Assembly: GCF_000765215.1 (NCBI RefSeq)
Contig: NZ_JPJE01000003.1
Span: 1 to 37,523 of the forward strand
DNA length: 37,523 bases
Reading direction: 5' to 3'
Source of the DNA: Eubacterium sp. ER2
GTDB taxonomy: Bacteria > Bacillota > Clostridia > Lachnospirales > Lachnospiraceae
Position numbers and translations under genes: made by a program. The notes under the pieces were generated by a model, which ran no database searches, was not told the origin of the DNA, and worked only from the letters and a program-made list of their open reading frames with translations. The stretch's first letter is position 1. Each line of letters begins with the position of its first letter. This document shows positions 22,478 through 29,975 of the stretch, in pieces.

Positions 22478-24508
22478 TTACTGTCCTTCTTCTGTGTCCG
22501 GCTCCTCCGGCGTCTCAGTGCTGTCGCCTGGAGAAGACGACTGGCCCTGGCTTACCACGAGATTGACCGAAGCCCCCCTGGACACGCTGGCCCCCACGCC
22601 CGGGTCGCAGGAGATCACCTGTCCTGCCGGCGCGGAGTCCTCCCTGTAGGTCACGCTTCCCACGCTGAGCCCGGCGCTGGCAATCAGCTGGCGGGCGTTG
22701 CTCTCCGATACGCCCACGACAGAAGGCACGCTTACAGGCCTTGATCCAAGGCTCACCACGATATTGACGTTAGCGCCCGCGTCCACCTTTGTGCCGCCCG
22801 AGGGATCCTGGGAGATGACATTGCCCTGGGCCACGCTGTCGCTGTAGTCCGTGGTGACTGTCACATTCAGCCCGGCCCCTGAGAGGGTGCTCTTGGCTGT
22901 ATTCTCATCCGTGCCCCGCACATCCGGGACGCTGATCTTCTGCTCTCCCTTGCTGACCTGTATGGTCACAGTAGAGCCCTTTGCGGCCTGGGTGCCTGCC
23001 TCCGGGTCGGTGGACACCACCTCGCCCTGGGGCTGGCTGCTGTAGACAGCGGCAGACTCTACCTTAAAGCCGGCGTCCTCCAGAGTCTTCTGGGCGTCCG
23101 CCTCGTCCTGGCCTACTACGTTGGGCACCTCCACCTGCTCATCCGTCTTGCCGGTGCTCACATCCAGAGTGATCTGCGTATTTTTCTTTACCTTTTCCCC
23201 GTTCTTCGGGTCCTGTGCCATGACATAGCCCTTCTCGTACTTGGCGGATTCCTCCTGCTTTCCAATTTTCCAGCCAAGTCCCGCGTTGTTCAGCTCTGCC
23301 TTGGCATCGTCTAGGGACATGCCCACCACGTTGGGCACCTTCACCTGGCCGCTGTCCTCCTCTTGTGTCGTTCCCGTGCCGCCAAACCGGAACAGTCCGG
23401 CCGCCCGGCCGATCACAAGGGCAAGCACCAAAATGATGATGACCGCCACGACGATGGTCATGATCTTGATGACCTTGTTCATGCGAGGATTGACTTCATC
23501 ACTGTCGTGATCCTCCCCGTCCTCGTCATCTTCGTAATCCTCATCGTCTTCGCCGTAGTCGTCATCCTCGCCGTACTCATCGTCCTCGTCATCATCTCCA
23601 TAGGAACTGCGGATATCGTCCAGATCATCCTCCGTGATGATCACTGTGTCCGCATTTCCTACAGGGACGATCTGGACGAAATCTCCGTCCGGATCCACAA
23701 GGGAGTGCTTCAGATCCTGGATCAGCTCGTCCACATCGCTGTATCTTCTCTCCGCGTTTTTCTGGGTACATTTCAAAATGATCTGCTCGAGACTGTAGGG
23801 GATGTCCGGCACCAGCTCGGAGGGAGGCGTGATCTCCTCCTGCAGATGCTTCATAGCCACCTCCACCGTAGTGTCCCCGTTGAAGGGAACCTGGCCTGTG
23901 ACCATCTCGTACAGGGTGATACCGATGGAATAGATGTCGCTCTTCTCATCGCTGTAGCCGCCCCTCGCCTGCTCGGGAGAGGTATAGTGAACCGACCCCA
24001 TGGCCACCGTGGTGGTGGTCTTGGAGGTCACCATCCTGGCGATGCCAAAATCCGTCACCTTCACTTTTCCATCGTTGGATATAATGATATTCTGGGGCTT
24101 GATGTCCCTGTGTATGATATGGTGCTTGTGGGCTTCCTCAATGCCCGAGCACATCTGGATCGCAATACTGATCACTTCTCTGGCGGAGAGGCGTTTCTTC
24201 CGGTCTATATACTCCTTCAGAGTGATGCCCTCCACAAGCTCCATGACCATATAGTAGAGTCCCCTGTCCTCCCCCACGTCGTAGACATTGACAATATTGG
24301 GGTTCAAAAGGCCGGCTGCGGCCTGGGCCTCGGAGCGGAACTTTTTCACAAAGGTCTCGTCCTCCCGGAACTCTTTTTTCAAAACCTTGATCGCGACGTA
24401 GCGGTTCAGCATTGTATCTCTGCCCTTGTAGACATCCGCCATGCCGCCTGAACCAATCTTCTCAATTACCTCATATCTGTTGCCTAAAAAAATACCATCT
24501 TTTACCAT
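22478..24508 (-). CDS. prkC: PASTA-domain Ser/Thr protein kinase (PrkC/PknB family)
   Basis: A 676-residue membrane kinase that senses cell-wall fragments outside and phosphorylates proteins inside. The kinase domain (about 1-270) has the glycine loop GSGGMADVY (19-27), the ATP-binding lysine K41, HRDIKPQN (catalytic Asp 135) and DFG (153-155). A linker follows, including an unusual acidic stretch from about 305 to 338 made almost only of Asp, Glu, Gly and Tyr. A membrane segment lies at about 346-368. Four PASTA repeats lie outside, starting near residues 389, 458, 525 and 592. The tail is rich in Ser, Pro and acidic residues. It overlaps prpC by 7 nt. Partner phosphatase and RsgA are adjacent. 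Confidence 0.97.
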   Translation of the reverse strand: MVKDGIFLGNRYEVIEKIGSGGMADVYKGRDTMLNRYVAIKVLKKEFREDETFVKKFRSEAQAAAGLLNPNIVNVYDVGEDRGLYYMVMELVEGITLKEYIDRKKRLSAREVISIAIQMCSGIEEAHKHHIIHRDIKPQNIIISNDGKVKVTDFGIARMVTSKTTTTVAMGSVHYTSPEQARGGYSDEKSDIYSIGITLYEMVTGQVPFNGDTTVEVAMKHLQEEITPPSELVPDIPYSLEQIILKCTQKNAERRYSDVDELIQDLKHSLVDPDGDFVQIVPVGNADTVIITEDDLDDIRSSYGDDDEDDEYGEDDDYGEDDEDYEDDEDGEDHDSDEVNPRMNKVIKIMTIVVAVIIILVLALVIGRAAGLFRFGGTGTTQEEDSGQVKVPNVVGMSLDDAKAELNNAGLGWKIGKQEESAKYEKGYVMAQDPKNGEKVKKNTQITLDVSTGKTDEQVEVPNVVGQDEADAQKTLEDAGFKVESAAVYSSQPQGEVVSTDPEAGTQAAKGSTVTIQVSKGEQKISVPDVRGTDENTAKSTLSGAGLNVTVTTDYSDSVAQGNVISQDPSGGTKVDAGANVNIVVSLGSRPVSVPSVVGVSESNARQLIASAGLSVGSVTYREDSAPAGQVISCDPGVGASVSRGASVNLVVSQGQSSSPGDSTETPEEPDTEEGQ

Positions 24509-25245
24509 TTGCCTACCTCATCAGCGATGGGCTCCGCCATCACTACCCCTATATTATCTCTGCCTCCGTTTGCATTTGCCTTGTCGATCAGCATATGCAC
24601 AGCCTCTATGATATCTCTGGAGCCCTTCACGATGCCGAACATGACTTCATCCTCCACCATGTTGCTCAGGCCGTCCGTGCACATCAGTATCTTGTCTCCC
24701 CTTCTGATGCGGAATTCATAGAAATCTGCCTCTGCCTCATCCTTTACTCCCATAGCCCTGGTGATAATGTTCTTGTCCGGGTGGTTCCTGGCCTCCTCGG
24801 CCTTGATCCCGCCCAGGCGCACCATCTCCTCCACCAGGGAGTGATCCTTGGACAGCTGCCGGATATTGTCGCTGATCAGATAGAGCCGGCTGTCTCCGAT
24901 ATTCGCAAAATGCAGTGTATTGTCAATGACCGTGGCCGCCACCAGGGTGGTGCCCATGCCCTCAAGCTTTATATCTCTTTGGGCCTCCTCGATCAGTCTG
25001 CGGTTGGCGGTGTCAATGGCAGCCTTGAAAATCTCATCCGGTCTGCCGGGCGCGCTTTTTTCCAGTTCTTTTTTCAGCGTCTCAACGGTAAATTTGGATG
25101 CGAAATCACCGGCCTTGTGGCCGCCCATTCCGTCCGCAACTACCAGAAGATTGGGGAACGGTCCGATGGGACTGTCTGTCGCGAACACATAGTCCTGATT
25201 TACCTCCCGTCTTCTCCCCACATCAGTCAGCGCGTAAAATTTCAT
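24502..25245 (-). CDS. prpC: PP2C-type Ser/Thr protein phosphatase
   Basis: A 247-residue metal-dependent (Mn/Mg) phosphatase, the partner of PrkC that removes its phosphates. Motifs are TDVGRRREVNQD near the N-terminus, VVADGMGGHKAGD for metal binding, GTTLVAA, NIGDSRLYL and LMCTDGLSNMV, and GRDNIGVVM close to the end. The open frame extends to 25305, but the ATG at 25243-25245 is the first with a good ribosome site (GGAAAGG, about 9 nt) and begins the family-like MKFYALTDVG. It overlaps rlmN by 23 nt and prkC by 7 nt. Confidence 0.96.
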   Translation of the reverse strand: MKFYALTDVGRRREVNQDYVFATDSPIGPFPNLLVVADGMGGHKAGDFASKFTVETLKKELEKSAPGRPDEIFKAAIDTANRRLIEEAQRDIKLEGMGTTLVAATVIDNTLHFANIGDSRLYLISDNIRQLSKDHSLVEEMVRLGGIKAEEARNHPDKNIITRAMGVKDEAEADFYEFRIRRGDKILMCTDGLSNMVEDEVMFGIVKGSRDIIEAVHMLIDKANANGGRDNIGVVMAEPIADEVGKW

Positions 25246-26320
25246 CTGCCTTTTCCTTTCCCGCAGCCGCATAGCGTCTCCGTAATTGTCCACAGGCCCC
25301 GTCAATATCGGAACCTCTTTCCCTTCTTATAGTAACATTTATTCCGTTTTTTTCAAGTTTATTTTGGAATTTGAGGGCATTTTGACGGCTGGGACGCACA
25401 TAGCTCCTCTCCCTCACCGGGTTCACCGGAATGAGGTTGATATGGCAGTTTCTGTGCCCTGCGATGCGGATCAGATCCGCCGCGTCCTCGTCCGTGTCGT
25501 TGACATCCTTCACCAGGCTGTACTCAAAGGTGATCCTTCTGCCCGTCTTCTCGAAATATGTATCGCAGGCCGCCAGCACCTCCGAGAGCTCGTATTTGTT
25601 TGCCACCGGCATGAGACTCTTCCTCTTTTCCTGCGTGCCCGCGTGGAGGGACAGGGCCAGGGTGATCTGAAAGCCCTCCTCCGCCAGCCTGAGAATCCCG
25701 GGCACGATACCGCAAGTGGAGGCGGTGATATTCCTCTGGCTGATGTTCAGCCCCTCAGGGGCGCTGACCATGCGGATAAAGCGGACAAAATTGTCATAGT
25801 TGTCCAGGGGCTCCCCGGTACCCATGACCACAATGTTGGACACCCTCTCCCCGGTTATCTTCTGGATCCTGTAGATCTGTCGGAGCATCTCCGAGGTCTT
25901 CAGGTTCCTTATGAGCCCGCCGATGGTGGAAGCGCAGAACCGGCATCCCATCCGGCACCCGGCCTGGGAGGAAATACAGACAGAATTTCCGTAGTCGTAT
26001 TTCATCAGGACGCTCTCCACCATGTTGCCGTCCTCCAGCTCAAAAAGGAATTTCTCCGTGGGATCCGCCTTTGAGATCTGCCTCTCCACCAGCTCCACCG
26101 GGGCGATCTGGTACTCCTCGTCCAGCTTCTCCCGCAGGGACTTGGACAGGTTGGTCATCTCCTCAAAGCTGTCCGCCAGCTTTACGTGAAGCCACTGGTA
26201 GATCTGCTTTGCCCGGAAGGTCTTCTCCCCGGCCGCCTGCATCTCCTCCGCCAGCTCTTCATATGTATAGGAACAGATATCCTTCTTTTTCCTCACAGCC
26301 TTCTCCATAATTTCCCCCAT
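25223..26320 (-). CDS. rlmN: Dual-specificity RNA methyltransferase RlmN
   Basis: A 365-residue radical SAM enzyme that methylates carbon 2 of A2503 in 23S rRNA and A37 in some tRNAs. The cluster motif CRMGCRFC gives C122, C126 and C129. Other landmarks are VMGTGEPLDNYDN, FQITLALSLHAG and HINLIPVNPV. The second catalytic Cys is in GACGQLRRRY near the C-terminus. AAAGGA lies about 10 nt before the ATG used here; an ATG four codons later is an alternative. It follows rsmB by 6 nt and overlaps prpC. Confidence 0.97.
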   Translation of the reverse strand: MGEIMEKAVRKKKDICSYTYEELAEEMQAAGEKTFRAKQIYQWLHVKLADSFEEMTNLSKSLREKLDEEYQIAPVELVERQISKADPTEKFLFELEDGNMVESVLMKYDYGNSVCISSQAGCRMGCRFCASTIGGLIRNLKTSEMLRQIYRIQKITGERVSNIVVMGTGEPLDNYDNFVRFIRMVSAPEGLNISQRNITASTCGIVPGILRLAEEGFQITLALSLHAGTQEKRKSLMPVANKYELSEVLAACDTYFEKTGRRITFEYSLVKDVNDTDEDAADLIRIAGHRNCHINLIPVNPVRERSYVRPSRQNALKFQNKLEKNGINVTIRRERGSDIDGACGQLRRRYAAAGKEKADEILRAD

Positions 26321-26326
26321 ATTCTC

Positions 26327-27625
26327 TCAGTCCTTTCTGTCAAAAAGGGCAATGTAAAATCCGTCTCCCGCCTGCTGCCCGGGGAGGATCTGCTCCTGGC
26401 TCACCAGCCGGAAATCCGGATGCTCCGCCTGGAACCAGGCCGCGTTCTCCTCGTTCTCCTCCCGGTTGATGGTGCAGGTGCTATAGACCAGCCTGCCGCC
26501 GGGCTTTACGTACCTCCACACCTGGGAGAGGATCCTTCTCTGGAGAGCCGCCAGCTCCCTCTCGTCCTCCCGGGTCATCCGGTATTTCAGGTCGCTCTTT
26601 CTCCCCAGGACTCCCAGCCCGGAGCAGGGAAGATCCGCGATCACAATGTCCGCCTTCTCCACAGACTCCTCGTCAGGAACCGTGGCATCCCAGCGGACGG
26701 CCCGGATATTTTCCATGCCGGACCGGCGGATGTTGTCCCATATGAGCTCCACCTTATAATCGCTGATATCCCTGGCCTCCACCATGCCTGTGCCCGCCAG
26801 CATATCCGCCAGGTGGAGCGCCTTCCCGCCGGGGGCGGCGCAGACGTCTATGACGTAGTCCCCCTCCTTCGGGTCCGCCCGCTGTGCCACCAGCATGGAG
26901 CTGATGTCCTGCACCTGGAAATCCCCCTCCTGAAAGCTGGGGAGGGCTGCCAGATAATCGTAGCCGGAGATCAGCAGGGCGCAGGATAGCTCCGGCACAT
27001 CCTCCACCTTCACTCCCTCACGGATTAGCTTTTCTTTGAGCTCCTCCTTGGAGATCTGGTGTAGATTGCATCGGATGGAGGTGGGCTTCTCCTGAAGAAA
27101 ATTCCGCAGCATCCTTTCCACCTGCTCCCGGCTATAGCAGCCGAGCCACTGCTCCAGTATCCACCGGGGCATGGAGTAGACCACGCTGAGATACTCCAGG
27201 GTTCCCTCCTCCGGATAGGGCACTGTATCCAGGTTTCTCGCGATGGAGCGGAGCACCCCGTTGACAAAGCCCCTCAGCCCGCCGAAGCCTCTTGAGGCCG
27301 CCAGCTTCACCGCCTCGCTGCAGACAGCACGATCAGGAACGCTGTCCATGTACTTCAGCTGATAGACCGCGCTCCTGATAATGGCCCGTATGACAGGCTT
27401 CATCTTCTTTACTTTTACCTTGGAAAACTGGTCCGTGATGTAGTCCAGCTCGATCATCCGCTCCAGGGTTCCCTCCACCACTCTCGTGATAAAGGCCCTG
27501 TCGCTTTTATCCAGGTACTGGTATTTCCCCAGCACCTGGTTCAGCGCAATATGGCTGTACTGCCCGTCCCTTGTGACAAGGAGAAGGATCTCCACCACCA
27601 GGTCCCTTGTGTTTATTTTTGTCAT
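26327..27625 (-). CDS. rsmB: 16S rRNA (cytosine-967 C5)-methyltransferase RsmB
   Basis: A 432-residue SAM-dependent enzyme that methylates C967 of 16S rRNA. The N-terminal third is a NusB-like RNA-binding domain (ALNQVLGKYQYLDKSDRAF, VYQLKYMDSVPDRAV). The Rossmann methyltransferase domain has DVCAAPGGKALHLADML for SAM, ADLPCSGLGVLGRKSDLKY as motif IV, and VYSTCTINREENE with the second Cys. Both Cys residues needed by the RsmB mechanism are present. GGAGG lies 5 nt before the ATG. It comes 45 nt after the metallopeptidase gene and just before rlmN, as in B. subtilis. Confidence 0.97.
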   Translation of the reverse strand: MTKINTRDLVVEILLLVTRDGQYSHIALNQVLGKYQYLDKSDRAFITRVVEGTLERMIELDYITDQFSKVKVKKMKPVIRAIIRSAVYQLKYMDSVPDRAVCSEAVKLAASRGFGGLRGFVNGVLRSIARNLDTVPYPEEGTLEYLSVVYSMPRWILEQWLGCYSREQVERMLRNFLQEKPTSIRCNLHQISKEELKEKLIREGVKVEDVPELSCALLISGYDYLAALPSFQEGDFQVQDISSMLVAQRADPKEGDYVIDVCAAPGGKALHLADMLAGTGMVEARDISDYKVELIWDNIRRSGMENIRAVRWDATVPDEESVEKADIVIADLPCSGLGVLGRKSDLKYRMTREDERELAALQRRILSQVWRYVKPGGRLVYSTCTINREENEENAAWFQAEHPDFRLVSQEQILPGQQAGDGFYIALFDRKD

Positions 27626-27670
27626 CGGTCCCTCCTCTTTCTCTCTTTTCTTTCTCCGTCCTCCGGCCTT

Positions 27671-28378
27671 CTATCTGCGCCTGTTGCCTGTCAGCAGGAT
27701 GATACGCAGAAGCTGCAGGATAGAGGACGCCGCCCCTGCCACATAGGTGAGGGCCGCCGCCCCCAGCACCTTCTTCGTGCCCTGGATCTCATCCGGGTAC
27801 ATGATGCCGGAGCTGCCCAGGATGCGCACCGCCCTGCCCGAAGCATTGAACTCCACCGGCAGGGTCACAAGCTGAAACAGGACCGCCAGGGAGAAGGCAA
27901 GGATACCCAGGTTCAGGAACATCTCCGAGGACCGGCCTGTAAAGAGAAGTCCGATGAGGATCAGGGGCCAGGCAAGGGTGCTCCCCAGGTTAGCCAGGGG
28001 CACCAGGGATCCTCTGATTCTCAGGGGCATATACCCCTGGGCGTGCTGCATGGCGTGTCCGCACTCATGGGCCGCCACCCCCACCGCCGCCAGGGACGTG
28101 GAGTTGTAGGTGGCGTCAGAGAGCCGCAGCACCTTGGTCCTGGGATCATAGTGGTCGGTCAGATTGCCCGCCACCCTCTCGATCCGGACATCGTAGATGC
28201 CCGCCCGGCGCAGCACCTCGTATGCCGCCTCATGGCCGGTAAGGCCGCTGTGGCTGCGGACTCTGGAATATCTATTAAAGGTGGACCGCATTTTGGCGGA
28301 AGCCGCCAGACAGATGATCACACCCGCAATGACAAGTATATACGTAGGATCAAACCAGTAATACATTGGATACATCAT
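27671..28378 (-). CDS. yugP: YugP-type zinc metallopeptidase (PF04298 family)
   Basis: A 235-residue membrane-bound peptidase family member. Zinc motif HECGH is at residues 104-108, after a short N-terminal membrane helix (PTYILVIAGVIICLAAS). More hydrophobic segments follow (ILIGLLFTG, LGILAFSLAVLFQLVTLPV, ALTYVAGAASSILQLL). The physiological target is unknown. AGGAGG at 28388-28393 lies 9 nt before the ATG at 28378; the TTG at 28387 follows the ribosome site immediately and is rejected as a start. A TATAAT on the minus strand at 28402-28407 may be a -10 box, but it has no good -35. It is an insertion relative to the B. subtilis fmt-rsmB order. Confidence 0.92.
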   Translation of the reverse strand: MMYPMYYWFDPTYILVIAGVIICLAASAKMRSTFNRYSRVRSHSGLTGHEAAYEVLRRAGIYDVRIERVAGNLTDHYDPRTKVLRLSDATYNSTSLAAVGVAAHECGHAMQHAQGYMPLRIRGSLVPLANLGSTLAWPLILIGLLFTGRSSEMFLNLGILAFSLAVLFQLVTLPVEFNASGRAVRILGSSGIMYPDEIQGTKKVLGAAALTYVAGAASSILQLLRIILLTGNRRR

Positions 28379-28410
28379 AGTAATCAACCTCCTAGAGGAG
28401 TATTATATAC

Positions 28411-28437
28411 GAAAAACAGGCTGCCAACCTGTTTTTC
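28411..28437 (-). terminator. Terminator after fmt
   Basis: A 10-bp perfect stem, GAAAAACAGG (28411-28420) and its complement (28428-28437), with a 7-nt loop; the minus-strand 3' arm ends in TTTTTC. It lies between fmt and yugP and probably separates the murE-priA-def-fmt transcript from the next one. Confidence 0.8.
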
Positions 28438-28460
28438 ATATAAATTTAACACTTTTTTAT

Positions 28461-29408
28461 TTATTCTTCCATTTCTTCTTCGCCAAGCCTTGTCCCCGGC
28501 TCCACCCGGTAGCCTCTCAGGAAGGCGTCCGCGTCCATACGCTTCTTTCCCGGGATCTGCAGCTGCCTGACCGCCAGAAGTCCTTTCCCTGTCTGGACGA
28601 GAAAGCTCTCCTTTGTCACCTCCGCCACGGTGCCGCAGGGCTGTCCGCTCTCCTTTTCCAACACGTCTGCCCCCCAGATCTTCATGGTCTTTCCTTCCCA
28701 GACAGTCCAGGCGCTGGGCCAGGGATTTAAGCCCCTCACAAGCCGCTCTATGGAAACCGCGTCCTCTGTCCAGTCGATCCTTCCCAGCTCCTTGGACAGC
28801 TGCCGCGCATACCGGGTGGGCGTCTCCCCCTGCTTTTCGGGGTGCAGGGTGCCGGCCTCCAGGGCCTTCAGGGTCTCCACACAGAGCTCTGCCCCGGCCT
28901 TCGCCAGCTTGTCATGGAGGCTGCCGCCGGTCTCATCCGCCTCGATAGGCACCTCTGTCCGCAGGAGCATATCTCCTGTGTCCAGCCCCTCGTCCATCTG
29001 CATGGTGGTCACGCCGGTGACTGTCTCCCCGTCAATGATGGACCACTGGATGGGCGCGGCTCCCCTGTACTTCGGCAGAAGGGAGGCGTGGACGTTGATG
29101 CACCCGCAGGGGGTGAGCTCCAGGATCTCTTTGGGGAGGATCTGTCCGAAAGCAATCACCACCATCACGTCCGCCCCATAGCGGGCCAGCTCCTCCACAC
29201 AGCTCTTCTCCCTCACCTTCACGGGCTGAAAGACCGGGATGCCGTGTTCCAGAGCCTTCTCCTTTACCGGTGTATACTGCACCTTCCCGCCTCTTCCCTT
29301 TGGCTTGTCGGGCTGGGTCACGGCCAGCACCACCTCGTGCCCCGCCTGGATCAGGGCCTCCAGGGTCCCCACCGAAAAATCCGGGGTTCCCATAAAGATC
29401 ACTCTCAT
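28461..29408 (-). CDS. fmt: Methionyl-tRNA formyltransferase
   Basis: A 315-residue enzyme that formylates initiator Met-tRNA using 10-formyltetrahydrofolate. The N-terminus MRVIFMGTPDFSVGTLEAL, the GRGGKVQYTPVK segment, and the catalytic block NVHASLLPKYRGAAP are all typical; the DEGLDTGDML loop is also conserved. A C-terminal OB-like domain begins near residue 205. Its ATG starts right after the def TAG with no gap, so translation is probably coupled. The def-fmt pair acts at the two ends of the same process: formylation before initiation and deformylation after it. Confidence 0.98.
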   Translation of the reverse strand: MRVIFMGTPDFSVGTLEALIQAGHEVVLAVTQPDKPKGRGGKVQYTPVKEKALEHGIPVFQPVKVREKSCVEELARYGADVMVVIAFGQILPKEILELTPCGCINVHASLLPKYRGAAPIQWSIIDGETVTGVTTMQMDEGLDTGDMLLRTEVPIEADETGGSLHDKLAKAGAELCVETLKALEAGTLHPEKQGETPTRYARQLSKELGRIDWTEDAVSIERLVRGLNPWPSAWTVWEGKTMKIWGADVLEKESGQPCGTVAEVTKESFLVQTGKGLLAVRQLQIPGKKRMDADAFLRGYRVEPGTRLGEEEMEE

Positions 29409-29885
29409 CTACTCATCCTCCTCGTCGTAGGTCACATCGTGGAGCTCTCCCTCCACAAGATCCACGTACATCTTTCCATCCAGATGGTCGATCTCGTGGC
29501 AGAAGGCCCTTGCCAGAAGTCCGGTGCCCTCCAGCTCGATCTCTTCCATATCCTCGTTCAGAGCCCTCACCTTCACATAGTCAGGCCTTGTCACCTGGCC
29601 GGATTTGCCGGGCACGCTCAGGCACCCCTCCTCGCCGGTCTGCTCGCCGGAGGTCTCCAGGATCTCCGGGTTGATGAGGACGATGGGGCCCTCCCCCACA
29701 TCGATGACGATGATCCTCCTCAGCACACCCACCTGGGGGGCCGCAAGCCCCACGCCCAGGGCCTCGTACATCGTATCCAGCATATCCTGGATCAGGATCT
29801 TTGTCCGCAGGGTCATCTTTGTCACTTCTTTGCACTGCTTTGTCAGCACTTCATCTCCAAGCTCTCTTATCTTTCTGGTTGCCAT
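29409..29885 (-). CDS. def: Peptide deformylase
   Basis: A 158-residue metal enzyme that removes the formyl group from nascent proteins. All three motifs are present: GVGLAAPQVG (motif 1), EEGCLSVPG (motif 2 with the metal Cys) and HEIDHLDG (motif 3, with both metal His and the catalytic Glu). It appears type 1-like in length, with a hydrophilic acidic C-terminus. GAAGGAG precedes the ATG by about 8-10 nt. It lies about 90 nt after priA and is directly joined to fmt. Confidence 0.97.
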   Translation of the reverse strand: MATRKIRELGDEVLTKQCKEVTKMTLRTKILIQDMLDTMYEALGVGLAAPQVGVLRRIIVIDVGEGPIVLINPEILETSGEQTGEEGCLSVPGKSGQVTRPDYVKVRALNEDMEEIELEGTGLLARAFCHEIDHLDGKMYVDLVEGELHDVTYDEEDE

Positions 29886-29975
29886 ATGTCTTTAGCTCCT
29901 TCTATAAAAAATATTCTCTATCTGTCAAAAACGGCGTCCTGTCAGGAGTAGTCCCTGCCAAAAGGCCTCCTCCCG

